From: Trichopria drosophilae
Lineage: Eukaryota; Arthropoda; Insecta; Hymenoptera; Diapriidae
Direction of reading: 5' to 3'
DNA length: 64,000 bases
NCBI GenBank assembly: GCA_030407085.1
Contig: CM059586.1
Coordinates: 10,930,001 to 10,994,000 of the forward strand
In this document: positions 1 to 12,258 of the stretch, piece by piece
How positions within the stretch are numbered: position 1 is the first letter of the stretch
Layout of the letters: the number at the start of each line of letters is the position of its first letter
Made by a program: the position numbers and the translations under genes
The notes under the pieces: model-generated
Told to the model about the DNA's origin: nothing
Seen by the model: the letters and a program-made list of their open reading frames with translations, nothing else
Databases searched by the model: none

Positions 1-2225
1 GCCGCGACGTATTATTTATTCATCGACGTGTAAGCAATTGCATTTTAAACGCCGACCAAAATTACTGGAGGCCGCCGCACACTTGAATACTTGCGGAAAG
101 GAAATGAACACCTATTTCTAATTTTATCTTCGACTAAAATGATCCATTAGCATTACCGTTCATATGCAAATTCACTGACAGTGAAGAATCTTCCACTCCT
201 TTCCAGCTCTGTCCTCTTCGAGGATGAAACGCGAGAGAAACTCGTCGGATGCCATTGGAAACGAAGCGCAAAAATGCATTCGTCAGGAATTCCGCTAGTA
301 TTGGTTTGTTTATCGCTTTGTTTACCGATAGATTCCAATTTAGAAAAAAAAAATGAAATTTCAATTTTCGAAATCAACCTTCATTTCTTGGTGTCAATTC
401 ACTTGTTGTGTCTGGACATTCTCGTCCAGTAGCGAATTGTCACTTTTTAAGAGTGAATTTTCACTCCATAAAATGTTTTTTTTTTATTGTTTAAAATTAT
501 TGTTTATTATAGTAGATCGCACATCAGTATTGCTAAAGTAAAGATTTTTTTTTATTTTGTTTTTATTGCATTAAAAGGAATTATAAGAATACTCTGAAAT
601 TATTTTTACTGTGCTAAACGTCCTTAAAATGTAGATTCCTTTATCTGAAAAATCTTATAAGATTAATGACCCACTTCTTGCCTACAAGGTCGGCCGAAGG
701 TGATAGTAAATTACCAAAATGCATTGATAAACTGCGCCTAATGTCCAAAATCTTTGGATTCCCCAACGATGGCACATTTTATCGTAATGGTTTTTATCAC
801 CTGGAATTATATGGTGATTTCAATGCTTTTATTAGAAGAGAAATGTGAGGATTTACACGAAATATATGAGTAATTGTGTTTTATAATTTATTAATGTACA
901 TAACCTCAAAATTTATTCTAAGGTGGAAAAATATTCCAAGGGCAATTGACCACCAACCTTAGATGTTATCATCTTAACCTCAAAATATTCTATTTCGAAT
1001 GAAGTGCAGTTTATCCCCTTAGGAAAGGGAGGAATTTTCACCCTAGGGAGCCAAATTCACAAAATGCTCAGGAATGTCATCACATCAACAAATTGAATCA
1101 AGTAAAATACATTTATTTTAAACCTTTGAAAATTGAATCTTATAAATAATGCAAACGTTTGATTAGAATTTTCAATCTTAAATCTAAAAAATTCTTTGAA
1201 TAAAGCATGCCTGAATATTACTGATGAGATATTACACTTTCTGAATAGATCTGTGCCATTTGTAGAAAATGTATATCTGCATAAAGTGGAGCCTCTGCAG
1301 TGCATGATGTTACCCCTAAATGCAACAATGGAGTAATTTTCTTCGATTACTTTGTATCCATTATAGTAATGTATAAATTACGCATGAACTGCAAATTGCA
1401 TTAGGTATTCATCCTTTTGAAATGTTCGACTATTCATAAAAATGTAAATCATTGAAAGGATGACCATAAAATTGTTATAGTGACTATTTAAATTATTTCT
1501 GTTGAAGTTACCAACTGTGCTGCTGTGAACATTTATTTTCAAACGTGATATACTAAAACATTTTTTAAGAAAACGCTTTTAAGTGCATTAATTCCTTATC
1601 TATTACAAAAAATTATGCAATACTTATTATAGGAAACAAGGGTGCAGTTTTACAGTTTTTATACTAATTTCTAAAATAATTGGTACTCGTTTAAATTCTG
1701 CTATCGTTTGGTCCATTTTTTCATGCGACGATCGAAAGGACTTTTTTCGTTTGTGGGAACTGCAGTTCAAACAATTATTGACAGATCGTGATGCAATGAA
1801 CATGGAAACTTTTGTTATTAGGAGACTGCGCCAGGCAACACGCATGGTTCATTTCAAACGATTATTTTGTTAGACATATAAAATGTAATAGCTAAAGCAA
1901 TTATATGAAATATAATTGCATTTTTGTAACATATATTTCGGTTATGAATTATGGTTTACGAAAGAAGTTTCTACCTAATACGTTTAACTTAACCCATTAC
2001 GACCCAGAGATTTTTTTTATTATCGAGTTGCATCCAGGAAAATGGATTAATATTGACATCTAAGTAACTTGGTCTACTATTTTCGAGTCTTTTGATTGTC
2101 GTAGTCAGAATTCCATTTAAATGTTTTCTAATATCAACAGAGCGGCGTTTAAATTGATAAACACCTAAAATTTGATATTTATTTCAATTATAAATGTACC
2201 CAGGTCGAAATTTGGGTAGCTAGCC
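1..2225. other. AT-rich non-coding stretch
   Basis: I see no convincing gene or structured repeat here. Short open frames on both strands at 130-430 have no splice context or recognisable motif. One copy of the word GAGTGAATTTTCACTCC occurs near 451-467, linking this stretch to the GAGTG arrays at 10.3-12.5 and 23.3-27.3 kb. At 1990 a TTAACCC followed by CGACCCAG, and a TTAA preceded by GCCGGTG near 2230, loosely resemble piggyBac-like ends but do not match each other well enough to call an element. Confidence 0.6.
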
Positions 2226-3100
2226 GGTGTTAAGATTCCGTCGGAGTACGGGCCCAGTACCGATAGCCAGTACTTAAATTCGCAGTCGAGTCAGTACTGA
2301 CTATGGTACTACATCAGTACTGGCCCAGTACTGATAGCATATGGTCGCGCCTGAAAGGTAATCAATACTGCAATTCGGATCAAGTCAGTACTGCCGGGGT
2401 ACCGTCGTCCAGTACTCAAATTCAGAGTCGAGTCAGTACTGACTCCGGTGACCTGATCAGTACTAGTCCCGTACTGGAATTGGCAGTCCAGTCAGTACTG
2501 ACGATGGTACTATATCAGTATTGGCCCAGTACTGATAGTAAATGGTCGCGCCTAAAAGGTAATCAATATTGAAAGTCGGATCAAGTCAGTACTGAAGGGG
2601 TACTGTCGTCCAGTACTGAAATTCAGAGTCGAGTCACTATTGACTGTGGTAACCAGATCAGAATTAGTCCCGTACTGAAATTTGTAGTCGAGTAAGTACT
2701 GACTGGATACCGTCGTCCAATATTAAAATTCAGAGTCGAGTCAGTACTAACTGGGGTAACCAAATCAGTATTACTCCCGTACTGAAATTTGGAGTCGAGT
2801 AAGTACTGACTATGGTACTACGTCAGTTCTGGCCCAGTACTGATAGAAAATGGTCGCGCCTAAATGGTAATCAATATTGAAAGTCGGATCAAGTCAGTAC
2901 TGACGCGGTACAGTCGTCCAGTACTGAAATTCAGAATCGAGTCACTATTGACTGTGATAACCAGATCAGTACTAGTCACGTACTGAAATTTGGAGTCGAG
3001 TAAGTACCGACTGCGGTATCAGATCAGTACTGGTCTCGTAGTGACACTCAGCAATTGATCATCCACGCAGTACTGATCCGGTACTCAACGCCGCAGTTCA
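2226..3100. repeat. CAGTACTG word array, complex tandem repeat
   Basis: The palindromic octamer CAGTACTG and close variants recur every 40-60 bp, embedded in longer units. The marker GGTCGCGCCT appears at about 2343, 2544 and 2852, so the higher-order period is 201 bp and then about 308 bp, the second being roughly one unit plus extra sub-units. Recurrent sub-unit words are GAGTCGAGTCAGTACTGAC, ATCAGTACTAGTCCCGTACTG and GGTACCGTCGTCCAGTACTG. An open frame on the plus strand at 2303-2572 translates the repeat into a repeated peptide and is not a credible gene. The composition is clearly richer in GC than the flanks. No terminal inverted repeats are evident. Confidence 0.9.
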
Positions 3101-4684
3101 CAAATTCGTGTTCAATTTGTGAACATTTAAAATGTAACTTTTGCATTACATCACATATTTATTGATTTTCGTTTTACATATAACTATATGTGTGAAAATA
3201 AATGGACAATCAAGATATTAATTTTATGATTTTTTTGAATTATTAGAAAATATTAAATCCTACTTTAATATATACTTGTAGCATATATTCATATCCGGTC
3301 TCTAGTACAAAGTTAGTCCAATTTTTGGCTAGTTACTATTCAGTTTTGTTATTTTCCACGTAAAACGACCCTGGACAAATTTGTATCAGGGGTATAATTT
3401 ACTCAATGTGTACACGACATAATTACACTGAAAAAGTGATTAGTTCTACTAACTATTAAAAGCATAGTAAGCACAAAAGTGATGAATGCACCAACAAAAA
3501 ATATTAATTCCTATAAACTATTGTTTGTTACTGTTAACAATTTCAATTAGTTATACTAACAACCGAAGTTTGTGAAACCTGCTCCTAACTACTTCAGTAA
3601 AAAAACCTTCGGTTGTTAGTGTAACTATAATTTTTGTAGTAATTAAACTAAATATTTGAGAAATAAAAAGTTACAAATTTATCGATAAATTACAAAATTA
3701 ACTGAAAATTCAATCAAATGTACCGATTTGCAAAATTACAAATGTCAGAATTAGTATTTTAGAAATATAATAAAAATGAAGTTTATATTGGGTAATATTT
3801 CTTTATTACAAGTTTTAAATAATATGAAAATAATTAAAGTTTAAAAGTAACGTATAATTCATTATTTTCCGTACTATTACATTAACAAAATAATTCTAAA
3901 ATTGTTTGGAAAGTGTTTCAATTACGTAGAGTATTTTTAAAGAATAACATAATTTTGTATGTAAATGTTGATTACTTGCTTGCAAATTTTATGGCTGGCA
4001 TACGCAAAGACGCAGATAATAAGATACATAAAAAAAAGTTACTAAAAATCGAAAAGAAGTAGTAAGTAAAGTTTGGAGTAAACAAAACATAAAATTCTGA
4101 ATGCATTTACCATACGACCACGAGAAAAAAGTTGCATATGAGTGCGAAGCTTAATATGGGTTTTGAAATTCAATATTTTAGGATTTATAAGATACGAATT
4201 ATAAGACGAGATGTTTTACACGTACTGTTTTTTCAACTTTTCTACTTTATACTGTACATAACGTCTCCAAGAAATAAATCGTTTAATGAGCTTTTTTTGC
4301 TTTCCTAAACGTTTAATTTTAGCTTAACTCTTTCGTAATAAGTTTTGAACGAGTGAAACGTATAACTTCTGAATTAGGCTTACATTCGACTATTTTCTGG
4401 TCCTGCTAATCGTCAAAAAAGGTGCTGAATATTCAATTTGTCAAAAACTGATGATTAAAATCCATCAGTTGTGGATATTTATATTATACATTAACATCAG
4501 GATTTAATATTCAATTCCAAAGCCGAGCTGTGTTCATCGCATTTCAAAAGGTTTTTTGCCGTGGCAAGTCAAGCGATTTAGATTTTTACGTAATACGACA
4601 AAAAATATATTGCAACATGATATTAAAGCAGACGAAAGATAAAACATTAAAAATAAGTCAGTACAACAAAAAATTATACTTATA
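3101..4684. other. AT-rich non-coding stretch with ACTAAT words
   Basis: No gene is seen. From about 3424 the sequence begins with ACACTGAAAAAGTGATTAG and then carries several copies of ACTAACTA/TAGTTAG words up to about 3660. The same word style occurs at 9.6-9.96, 49.1-50.4 and 59.8-59.96 kb. A short perfect hairpin inside this stretch is listed separately. The rest is plain AT-rich sequence. Confidence 0.5.
3555..3620. repeat. short perfect hairpin
   Basis: ACTAACAACCGAAG at 3555-3568 is the exact reverse complement of CTTCGGTTGTTAGT at 3607-3620, giving a 14-bp perfect stem and a loop of about 38 nt. The stem extends a few more base pairs outward with one mismatch. It sits inside the ACTAAT word stretch and is probably part of that repeat rather than an independent RNA. 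Confidence 0.7.
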
Positions 4685-4688
4685 TTAA

Positions 4689-5542
4689 CCCTTTAAAGCA
4701 TACATTTTTCCTTACGCGGAAAATGGTTGAATATCGTTACTCGGGGGTTTTCGGGGTCGCTGATTACGAATCTGAACTCAGATTTTCAAAATTCATTATG
4801 GCGGATCCAAAATGGCGGACCGAAATGTGGAAAAGTTACTTGATCGAGATGAAACTGGGTACTCGGGGGAATTTCGGGGTGCTGATTACGAATCTGAACT
4901 CAGATTTTCAAAATTCAATATGGCGATTCCAAAATGACGGACCGAAATGTGAAAAATCTACTTGATCGACTGATGAAACTGGAATTATTGTCTCCATTTT
5001 TTTTTTGTATTTTTTGTTATATTTTTTTTTGTATTTTTAGGCAATGTTATTTATTTTTGGTAAATAATTTAAAACTAAACGACGAATACAGATGAGTGTT
5101 ACAGACGCGAACTATGACATTTTAACATTCGGGTATGCCATATTAAATTCGCCATTTTGAATTTTGAAAATCTGAGTTCAGATTCGTAATCAGCGACCCC
5201 AAAAACCTCCGAGTACCCAGTTTCGTCATGTTTGAGTGACGTTTTCGTCTCAGCATCCATTTTTTGTGAAAAAATTCATAAAATTTACAATTTATTAATT
5301 ATTTAAACAATTATAACATAATAATTAATTATAAATATTGATTTATTTATGTTTCCTAACATGTTTTCTAAGGTATGAAGTAAAAAATTGCAAGAAAATT
5401 GATTGATAATTACCTGAAATGTGTAAAAAATGCATTACAAAAACCTCCGAGTACCCAGTTTCGTCATGTTTGAGTGACGTTTTCGTCTCAGCATCCATTT
5501 TTTGTGAAAAAATTCATAAAATTTACAATGTGCTTGTAAGGG
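4689..5542. mobile_element. non-autonomous piggyBac-like element, 854 bp
   Basis: TTAA at 4685-4688 and 5543-5546 flank the element as a target-site duplication, and the ends are CCC...GGG, both piggyBac hallmarks. The left terminus CCCTTTAAAGCATAC pairs with the reverse complement of the right terminus, CCCTTACAAGCACAT. The left half holds two tandem units of about 120 bp containing GGTCGCTGATTACGAATCTG; an inverted copy of the same block lies at about 5131-5230. The right half holds an apparently exact 91-bp direct duplication (from 5201 and from 5439, 238 bp apart). No transposase coding is present. Related fragments lie at 37463-37515 and 63029-63097. Confidence 0.82.
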
Positions 5543-5546
5543 TTAA

Positions 5547-6574
5547 AATGAATGTTTAGTATATTTAAAAAGTCAGAAAGTAACCCTTAAAAAACGAGAA
5601 CAGCAGCAAAATAAATTATGTGGGGTTATGTGCAACATTACTTTTTTTTAGTTTATCGATAATTTATAATAAAACATGTGGAAATGAAGCGTTTATGCCT
5701 TTGAACATGGTTTCAGTTATAATGTCGCGAAAGTACAAAAATAAAGGCATTGCTACTCCTTTGGATTTTTAGCGAATTCGAAATTTCATGGGTCGACTAA
5801 ATCCTAGTGACATTTTTTAAATAGTAACAGATATTCATTAATTGGCACTAATTAATCCTATATTTAACATTTAAAGTAATTTACATCGATATTTTGCATG
5901 GCCCGAATTTTAGAACATCATCCATTCTTTGTTGAAAATGTCAAAACAGACATTTTTGAATATGCGAAAAATTTTAAATTTTGAAAATCTAATAATGCAG
6001 AAATGTTTCATGCCAATTCCTTAAAATTATTTAATCTTGAAATATTCCAAAATTTGATTATTGACAATGTTCTTCGAACCGCGAAAAAACGTTGCACATT
6101 ATGAAAAAATAGAAAAACAGAAGAAAGGAAACTTAAAAAAAAATATAGGTAAAATTAAGGAAAACTGCAAGAAAATTGTTGAGAATATGAAAGACAATAG
6201 ACCATTTCATCTCGAACCGGAAGTTAGACCGAATTCTGAAGCGCACGGTGCAAAGTAGAAAAGTTGGTCATATGCATACTGACTTGTGCTCTACTTTGCC
6301 ACGAGATATACGACTCCGGGATGAATCGAAAATGTAATCGGAAGGACGACTTTATGACATTTGATAATAAAGTAAATAAAATGGGACCAAAGTATATGGT
6401 TCCATTTTATTTACATATGGTTTAAAATCTTTCTGAAAGTCGAAAATGAAAATCAATCAAAATTAAAAGTCAGTCTAAAAGTACACTCGATAAATTTTCT
6501 AGAAAGATATGTTAAAATAATCAATTTTCACAGTTTAACAGAAGCAAACATTACTATAAAAGTTAGTATAAATA
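5547..6574. other. AT-rich non-coding stretch
   Basis: No gene or repeat is recognised. A 65-residue lysine-rich open frame at 6061-6258 is low-complexity and lacks any splice or domain evidence. Confidence 0.5.
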
Positions 6575-6790
6575 TTAAGGGTGGCTTCGTCGATAAGGTA
6601 GGAATTTTTACTAAAAACCGTAAATAAAAAATGACTGAATCGTTTTTTTTCAAAATTTTGGCTCTGTAAGGTTGGTTCTAATTACTGTAGATGGTATCCT
6701 AGAAAATACCAAAGAAATTAATTGAAAACTGACCGCAAATTTTCGGAAATACATGATTTTTATTTTATGTGAGTGAACCCCTTAGAAAAA
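6575..6790. repeat. solo arm of palindromic MITE family
   Basis: This segment aligns by eye with one arm of the hairpin MITE at 18.7-19.09 kb. It runs from an AAGGGTGG-type end through GATAAGGTAGGAATTT, ATGACTGAATCG, GCTCTGTAAGG, CTAGAAAATACC and AATTGAAAACTGACC to TTTTCGGAAAT. The matching opposite arm is missing, so the copy is a half-element or an old deletion derivative. An isolated AAATTCCTACCTCACC near 8016 could be a remnant of the other end but is too short to assign. Confidence 0.65.
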
Positions 6791-9213
6791 ATGTCGCTGG
6801 TAATGACAAAAGCTTTTGGTGTGAGAACGATTTGACAGCTCAAATGGTACTACTATTCTTACTTAATTTTAAAAGTAGTTTATAATTAAAAATATAATAA
6901 AAGGTTTTTATCATTATTTTAACATTTAATGGCTTAAAAATAGTCGAAAAAAAATGTATAAACACATACGCACTGTTTTCTTTCCTAATATATTTAAATA
7001 AATGTTGAAAGCTTCAAAGAATTTCGTAGTAATATTTCTAATATTAGTAAAAGAATGTTTTCTAAAATTTCTAATTATGAATTTTTAATATGTGGATAGT
7101 ATAAAGAGCACCGTCAAATCACTGTAGTTATTCTGCCATGTAGTTATTCTGCAGCAACTATTTTTTTAACAGACAATTTTTTTATGATTTTTTATTTTAT
7201 GTTGATTATACTTGTTAGCATATTAATAAGTTTTGCTGAAAATACAAGTTATATATACTGTCTCAAGTGCCTTGATATTTATTTTTATTGTAAATAATAA
7301 ATGTGAAAATTTTTTATATCATTATGCAATTTGTATGTTTTGTAATTATTAAAAAGAAGAGTGATTAAAGTCTATGGATATTACGAACTCACTAATGGAT
7401 TTAAACGATACTTTTTAAAAATATTTCTTCAGCATCGAGTTAATTCATTTTTTGCCAATTCAGGTTTTGGGAATGAAACAAATTATAATTTATTTACGTA
7501 ACGATATTTTGGCCTTGATTTAAATATCTTTGGTCTAAAATTATTAATTAATACAATTTTACTTTAGTTTTCGAAGGTAAATTAAAAAATCATCAAATCA
7601 ACGCAATAAATTCTACTTTTTATATTTTTCTTTAATAATTGACCGCAAAAAAAGTATTTTTAATTTGACTCTGAGAACGGTTGATTTTAAAAACAGTCGA
7701 ATAATTCCTCGTTCTTTGATTATTGGTATTTTTGATTTCAACAAAAATTGAAAGGATTAAAAGAAGGTTGTTTGTTTGCCCATCATCTTATAATCGAACT
7801 AAATATATTATCTGAATGGATAACAGAGTAAACTAAAGTGTTAAATCAGAAAAATAGTATTTTGAAATACAATTTTAGAAAAAAATATAAATTTAGTAAT
7901 AAAATCGCTTTTTGCGAGCAAGTTATGATCCAATTTTAGTAACTTTTTTTTTTTATTTTGCAAAAATGTAATGGAATTTGAGTGGAAGACATTTTTAATT
8001 TTCGATTTTCAGCGTAAATTCCTACCTCACCAATGGAGTACTAGCATACTTTTCATATTTCTTTCAACTTTAGTACTTTTGCTTTCTACGAACTAGTTGC
8101 GTTAGCTAATTTTCAATTAACTAATTGTCAGTTATTTAAATATATTTCTTCTGTTTTCGTACACTGAGAATTTTATGATTTTTGATTACTTTTATTCGAT
8201 CGTTGCAGAATTCTAATCGATTAATTTAAACACTTTTAGGATCCTAAAGTTTTAAAATTACTTAAAGTTTCTAAAAATATACTATAATTGTCTATTATGC
8301 ATTTAAAAATTACAAACATATGCGGATGTAGTAAATGAGTAATAAAATATTGTATTGCATAAAACAAATTTTTGTTAGCGTTTCTTTCAGGAAAGCATTC
8401 CTTTCCTTTTTCCTCGTTTCTTCATGCTTGAAGAAGAGAACGAGAAAGCAGGCGAAGATTCTCATCTGCTTAAATAAATTTGCTTACGTACAATTGCAAC
8501 GGTATAACTAGAGGCTAATTCGAGTAAAAGCTAACATTAGAAAACGCAGGGAATATTTAATCGCCTCGTTCAAAGCGAATGTTAATGCTTTGGTCTTGAG
8601 TCTTCGATTTTCTTCGGTATCGATTTATATAAAAATTTCAGTGATATTTATTGCGTCATAAAACTGAATTATATAAAAGCGGATTGATTTCGTAGGTTGC
8701 GGAAGTTCTATCAAGTTTCCTCTTCTTATACGATACTTGCACTTAGTTATCATTACTATTTATTTTTATTGCCAGCAAACATTTCTGAATACTATAACAT
8801 TTATTTTGTTTTAAAAATACTCCAGGAAGAATAAAAAACGAAAAATACATTTTCATAACGAAATTGACATTTCACTGTTTGTCTTTTAAGATAATCCAGA
8901 ATCTTATGTAAGCAAAACGGGAATTTAAATATAAATATTTTTTGTAGTTACTTGTACTATATTATTATTCTTGTTGATAATTAGTAATTGACTTGCAATA
9001 TATTTTTTTCAAAACTTAAATGGTCTTATGATGAACCAAGATGAAATGCAGATAAATATTTTTTCAATATTTTACTTGTGAAGTAAAAACTCGTGTTGAT
9101 TAGGAATTATTTACAAATTTGTTAGAAAACATTATCAATTATCGCAATAACAAATAATATTTTTTAATATTTTTTAAATAATTTTTTGATCTTTTAAAAA
9201 AATGTGAACCACT
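6791..9213. other. AT-rich non-coding stretch
   Basis: No supportable gene. The sequence is very AT-rich with short homopolymer runs. A slightly less AT-rich block at about 8390-8470 has no clean splice sites. Near 8161 ACACTGAGAATTTT resembles the ACACTGAGAAAA-type ends common to insect MITEs, but no partner end was found. Confidence 0.5.
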
Positions 9214-9325
9214 GTTGAAAAATTCGACGTGTCAGGGCTCGAACCCGGGACTTTTCGATCGCCGGTCTGTCAATAATTTGATTAACTTTTTAAAAATTCA
9301 ACTCGTCAGGATTAGTACTTCTCAT
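9214..9325 (-). repeat. tRNA-derived SINE-like fragment
   Basis: Read on the minus strand, the segment contains GTCCCGGGTTCGAGCCCTGA, the T-arm and B-box pattern of a tRNA 3' half (GGTTCGANNCC). It is preceded by ACCGGCGATCGAAAA, which could be a degenerate anticodon arm, but no A-box or complete cloverleaf can be formed. The block is bounded by near-identical words (CCTGACGAGTTGAATTTTT and CCTGACACGTCGAATTTTT) about 74 bp apart, so it belongs to a repeat and is not a functional tRNA gene. Confidence 0.5.
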
Positions 9326-9539
9326 TGTTTTGATTAGAAGAAAAAATTTTTATTTAAAGAAATTTAGCTACGTTGATCAAATTCAATTGTAAAATTACCT
9401 GCACAGAAAGGAATTTGAATTTTTAAAGTCTCAGATGGTAATTTATAGATATACTGTCTTTATACAAATTGTACATTACTTCTAGAAAATATAAATTGAC
9501 TTGTAAACGTTAATGTAAATCTGTGTAAATTTAAAATAT

Positions 9540-9970
9540 CATGGAAATGGTACTATAAAAATGGAATTAGTTGACAACAAATAAATCGTAAAAGAAAAGT
9601 GGGTTACTAATTAGATTAATAATAAATTTTGCTAAGAAAATGTGAAAAACTAAGTAAGCTAATTAGTCAAATATTATATCTTACTAATAGATTAGTAGAA
9701 TAAATACTTCGATTAGTATAATTTTACTGATATATTAGTGATGTTTTACTGTTTTTTTCAGTTTGTTTTAGTATTTTTTTACTATTTCATATTTAGATAT
9801 GAATTACTTTTTTCTTAATGTAATCTTTTGATAATGATTGTTTTTGTAAATTAAATATTCAATTTTAAATACAATATAGTTGCAAATAATGAATCAGAAT
9901 GTATTAATGTTTTTATAGAAGAACTAATATTAACTAGTAATTTAATATTAAAATGATCAGTAATTAAATT
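9540..9970. repeat. ACTAATTAGT word array
   Basis: Imperfect copies of ACTAATTAG, TAGATTAGTAG and related words occur densely here, for example around 9600-9730 and 9925-9965. The same phrases recur at 59780-59960 (compare TAGATTAGTAGAATCAACAA with the 9690 region), so these are copies of one dispersed family. Boundaries are indistinct. Confidence 0.55.
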
Positions 9971-11279
9971 TTGTGAATTTTTTAGTAGTAAAGTACCTAA
10001 CTAGCGGAAATTACTATGAAATGTTTCAATTTTCTATGCAAAATTACTGTATATTTCTATTTCTTGAAATAAGTATTGACCCTTTACTAAGTAACCATGC
10101 TATCGTTCTCTTAAAAGAATACATTTTCATCCCCTCAGAGTCAGATTTCACTGTTTTTTTAATTGTGATTTTATTTCAAGAGTGTTTTTCCTTCGTTAAA
10201 TTTTTCTTTGGTTTAGAGTACGATTATTTACTTTGTTTTTATTTTTATCGTAAACATTGGTCTATTCGCATGAAGAATGAATTTTTAATCCTTTAAACTG
10301 AATTTTTACTACTTTAATACTGGGACGTGTTTTGAAAGTGGGATTTCACTATATAATATTTGATTTTGTTTAGAACTGTATATCATGTCTTGAGACTGAC
10401 AATTCAGTTGCGAAGATTTAATTCCTATAAGAGTGGGATTTAACTCTCTAAAATTAAGCCATTGTTATGAATGAGACAATTTTAACACTATCTGGAGGGA
10501 ATTCTTTTTTTATACTCTGCAAGATTTCATTTTTTTTAAGTATAATTTCTCTGGTTCGCGCTACTTTTGGAAAATAGTACATTTGCATTTCTTTAACCCT
10601 TTAAAAGGACCAGAGGTACATAAATTTATCGTGAAGTTTAACAGTACTTTTTAGTTGTAAATTTTATTTTTAAGAGCGTTTTCGCTATGAAAAAATGTTG
10701 GAATTTGCGTTTATTATTATCCAAACTCAATCCAAACACTAAAATATAAAATTAAAACAATTACGAGCATTTATTTTAAAAATATCAGGAATTTTTTAGG
10801 TGTTTTTCAATTATCTGTATTTTGTTATCATTCCTCACATTAGAATACCTCAGATATTTACAAATATATCTCCAAAAATGTTTAGGCTAGAAGATAGAAC
10901 TATTGTTGAAAATTTACTTTCGAAATGAAGACTCAAAAATCAGTTGTCACTACACGAAATTAGAGTGTAGGAGAACTCTCTTTTTATAACGTAAAAACTG
11001 GTCTATTCCGAAATTGAATTGTTATTCCAATAAGCTGAGTTTTCACTCCTTCACCACTCTTTTGAAATGAGATTTAATTGAGGAATCGAGATGTATATAG
11101 AATTTTAGTCTTTTAAGACTGAAATGTGACTTTTTAGGATTTCATTCTTGTAAGACTGGGTTGCATTTCTTTGAACAGTGGGATTTTACTTGTTTAAGAT
11201 TGGGGTATCACTCGTTAAGTTGTCGTTTCTGGGATACTAGAATTTTAACCCAGAACCAGTTAAAGAGTCCATCAGTTAA

Positions 11280-12258
11280 CCCTTCCATCCCACTGTGGGT
11301 CCTGTGGACCCACGGCTCAGTCGCGCTTCGATTTGACTGCCTTAATACTGAAATCGGGACTTGTGCCACCAATTGTCATGTTCATTCGACACCTGTCCTA
11401 TAAAATCCAACGAAAATCATACCCGTTTAACGCTCAGAACGCGTCTGGAGGTGGCCCGAAATGCGTCGGGAGATTCACTGGGTCCAGCGGACCCATAAAG
11501 GGGACGGAAGTAATTTTGCAAAAAAAAAAGTGCATTTTGTTTTCTTCGTTTTTCGGAGTCAGGAGGTACAAAAAAGTATTAAGTGTAGAAATAAATAATT
11601 TGGTAAAAAAACGGTGTCAACTTTGGCCAATCCGGTCCGATCGGATGACAAAAATTCGCTGTGTTCAATGCGCGCGTCTAATGTGCGATGAACACAGGTG
11701 CTACTTGTGCGTCGATTGCGTATTGCAGCAAGAGTAAAAGTATCTTTCCACTTCACATTATTAAAAAGTATGTGTAAATAAGCAATTAAAATTGTAATTC
11801 ATTTATTAATATAGCTAAAATTTAATTAGACCTCTGCCTTATTCGTTTATTTTCTATACGCACGTTTTTTGTAAATCTGCCAACTTCAATGTTCAAAATA
11901 AATACCTTTTTTGCGATGGATGCTATTGCACAATTTTTTTCTTTATTCGGGCATATTTCAAGAGTATGCAGTTAAAATTTTACCTAAAAAAATTGAAAAA
12001 CAAAAAAGTTATGCTTTTTTAAGTGAAAAAAGTCATTTTTTCCACTTTCACACACTCTCTATTTTTTTAAACAATGTTAATTTTTTTTTTTAATTTTTTT
12101 ATGCCTTACATATACTTTCTGATACATCTGAGAATGTCCATGAATTTTTTTGAATCGATATAATTAAATGCGTAGCGAGAATCCACGTTTTTATCGCATG
12201 GGTCTACCGGACCCAGTGGGGGACGGATGATTGAAATAGGAAGTGTGGGATGGAAGGG
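11280..12258 (+). mobile_element. piggyBac-family element, internally deleted, 979 bp
   Basis: A TTAA duplication flanks the element at 11276-11279 and 12259-12262. The ends are perfect 14-bp inverted repeats, CCCTTCCATCCCAC at 11280-11293 and its complement at 12245-12258. Subterminal blocks of the form GGGTCC..GGACCCA occur at about 11298, 11479 and 12200, two of them followed by GGGGACGGA; repeated subterminal motifs are usual in this family. The interior keeps only the 3' end of the transposase reading frame, described separately. With most of the transposase missing it is non-autonomous. It was inserted into the GAGTG array. Confidence 0.88.
11378..11737 (+). pseudogene. piggyBac transposase C-terminal cysteine-rich domain remnant
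   Basis: The last 41 codons of this frame (11612-11737) end in CxxC-x4-CxxH-x4-CxxC, read as RCVQCARLMCDEHRCYLCVD and then C. This is the zinc-binding cysteine-rich domain at the extreme C-terminus of piggyBac transposases, known in that family to contact the terminal repeats. The upstream part of the frame (from the first ATG at 11378) translates terminal-repeat DNA and has no resemblance to the catalytic DDD domain, which is absent. The stop TAA at 11735-11737 is where a normal transposase would end. So this is a truncated remnant; whether a short zinc-finger peptide is made is unknown. Confidence 0.85.

Noticed and set aside
1990..2232. Possible third piggyBac-like element
   Set aside because: TTAACCC at the left is present, but the right border reads GGTG-TTAA rather than GGG-TTAA, and the inner ends do not match.
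2303..2572. 89-residue frame with an internal repeat
   Set aside because: It is the translation of the CAGTACTG tandem repeat; the period is not a gene signature and the frame ends within the array.
10594..10615. TTAACCCTTTAAAAGG resembling a piggyBac end
   Set aside because: No matching AAGGGTTAA end was found at a sensible distance.
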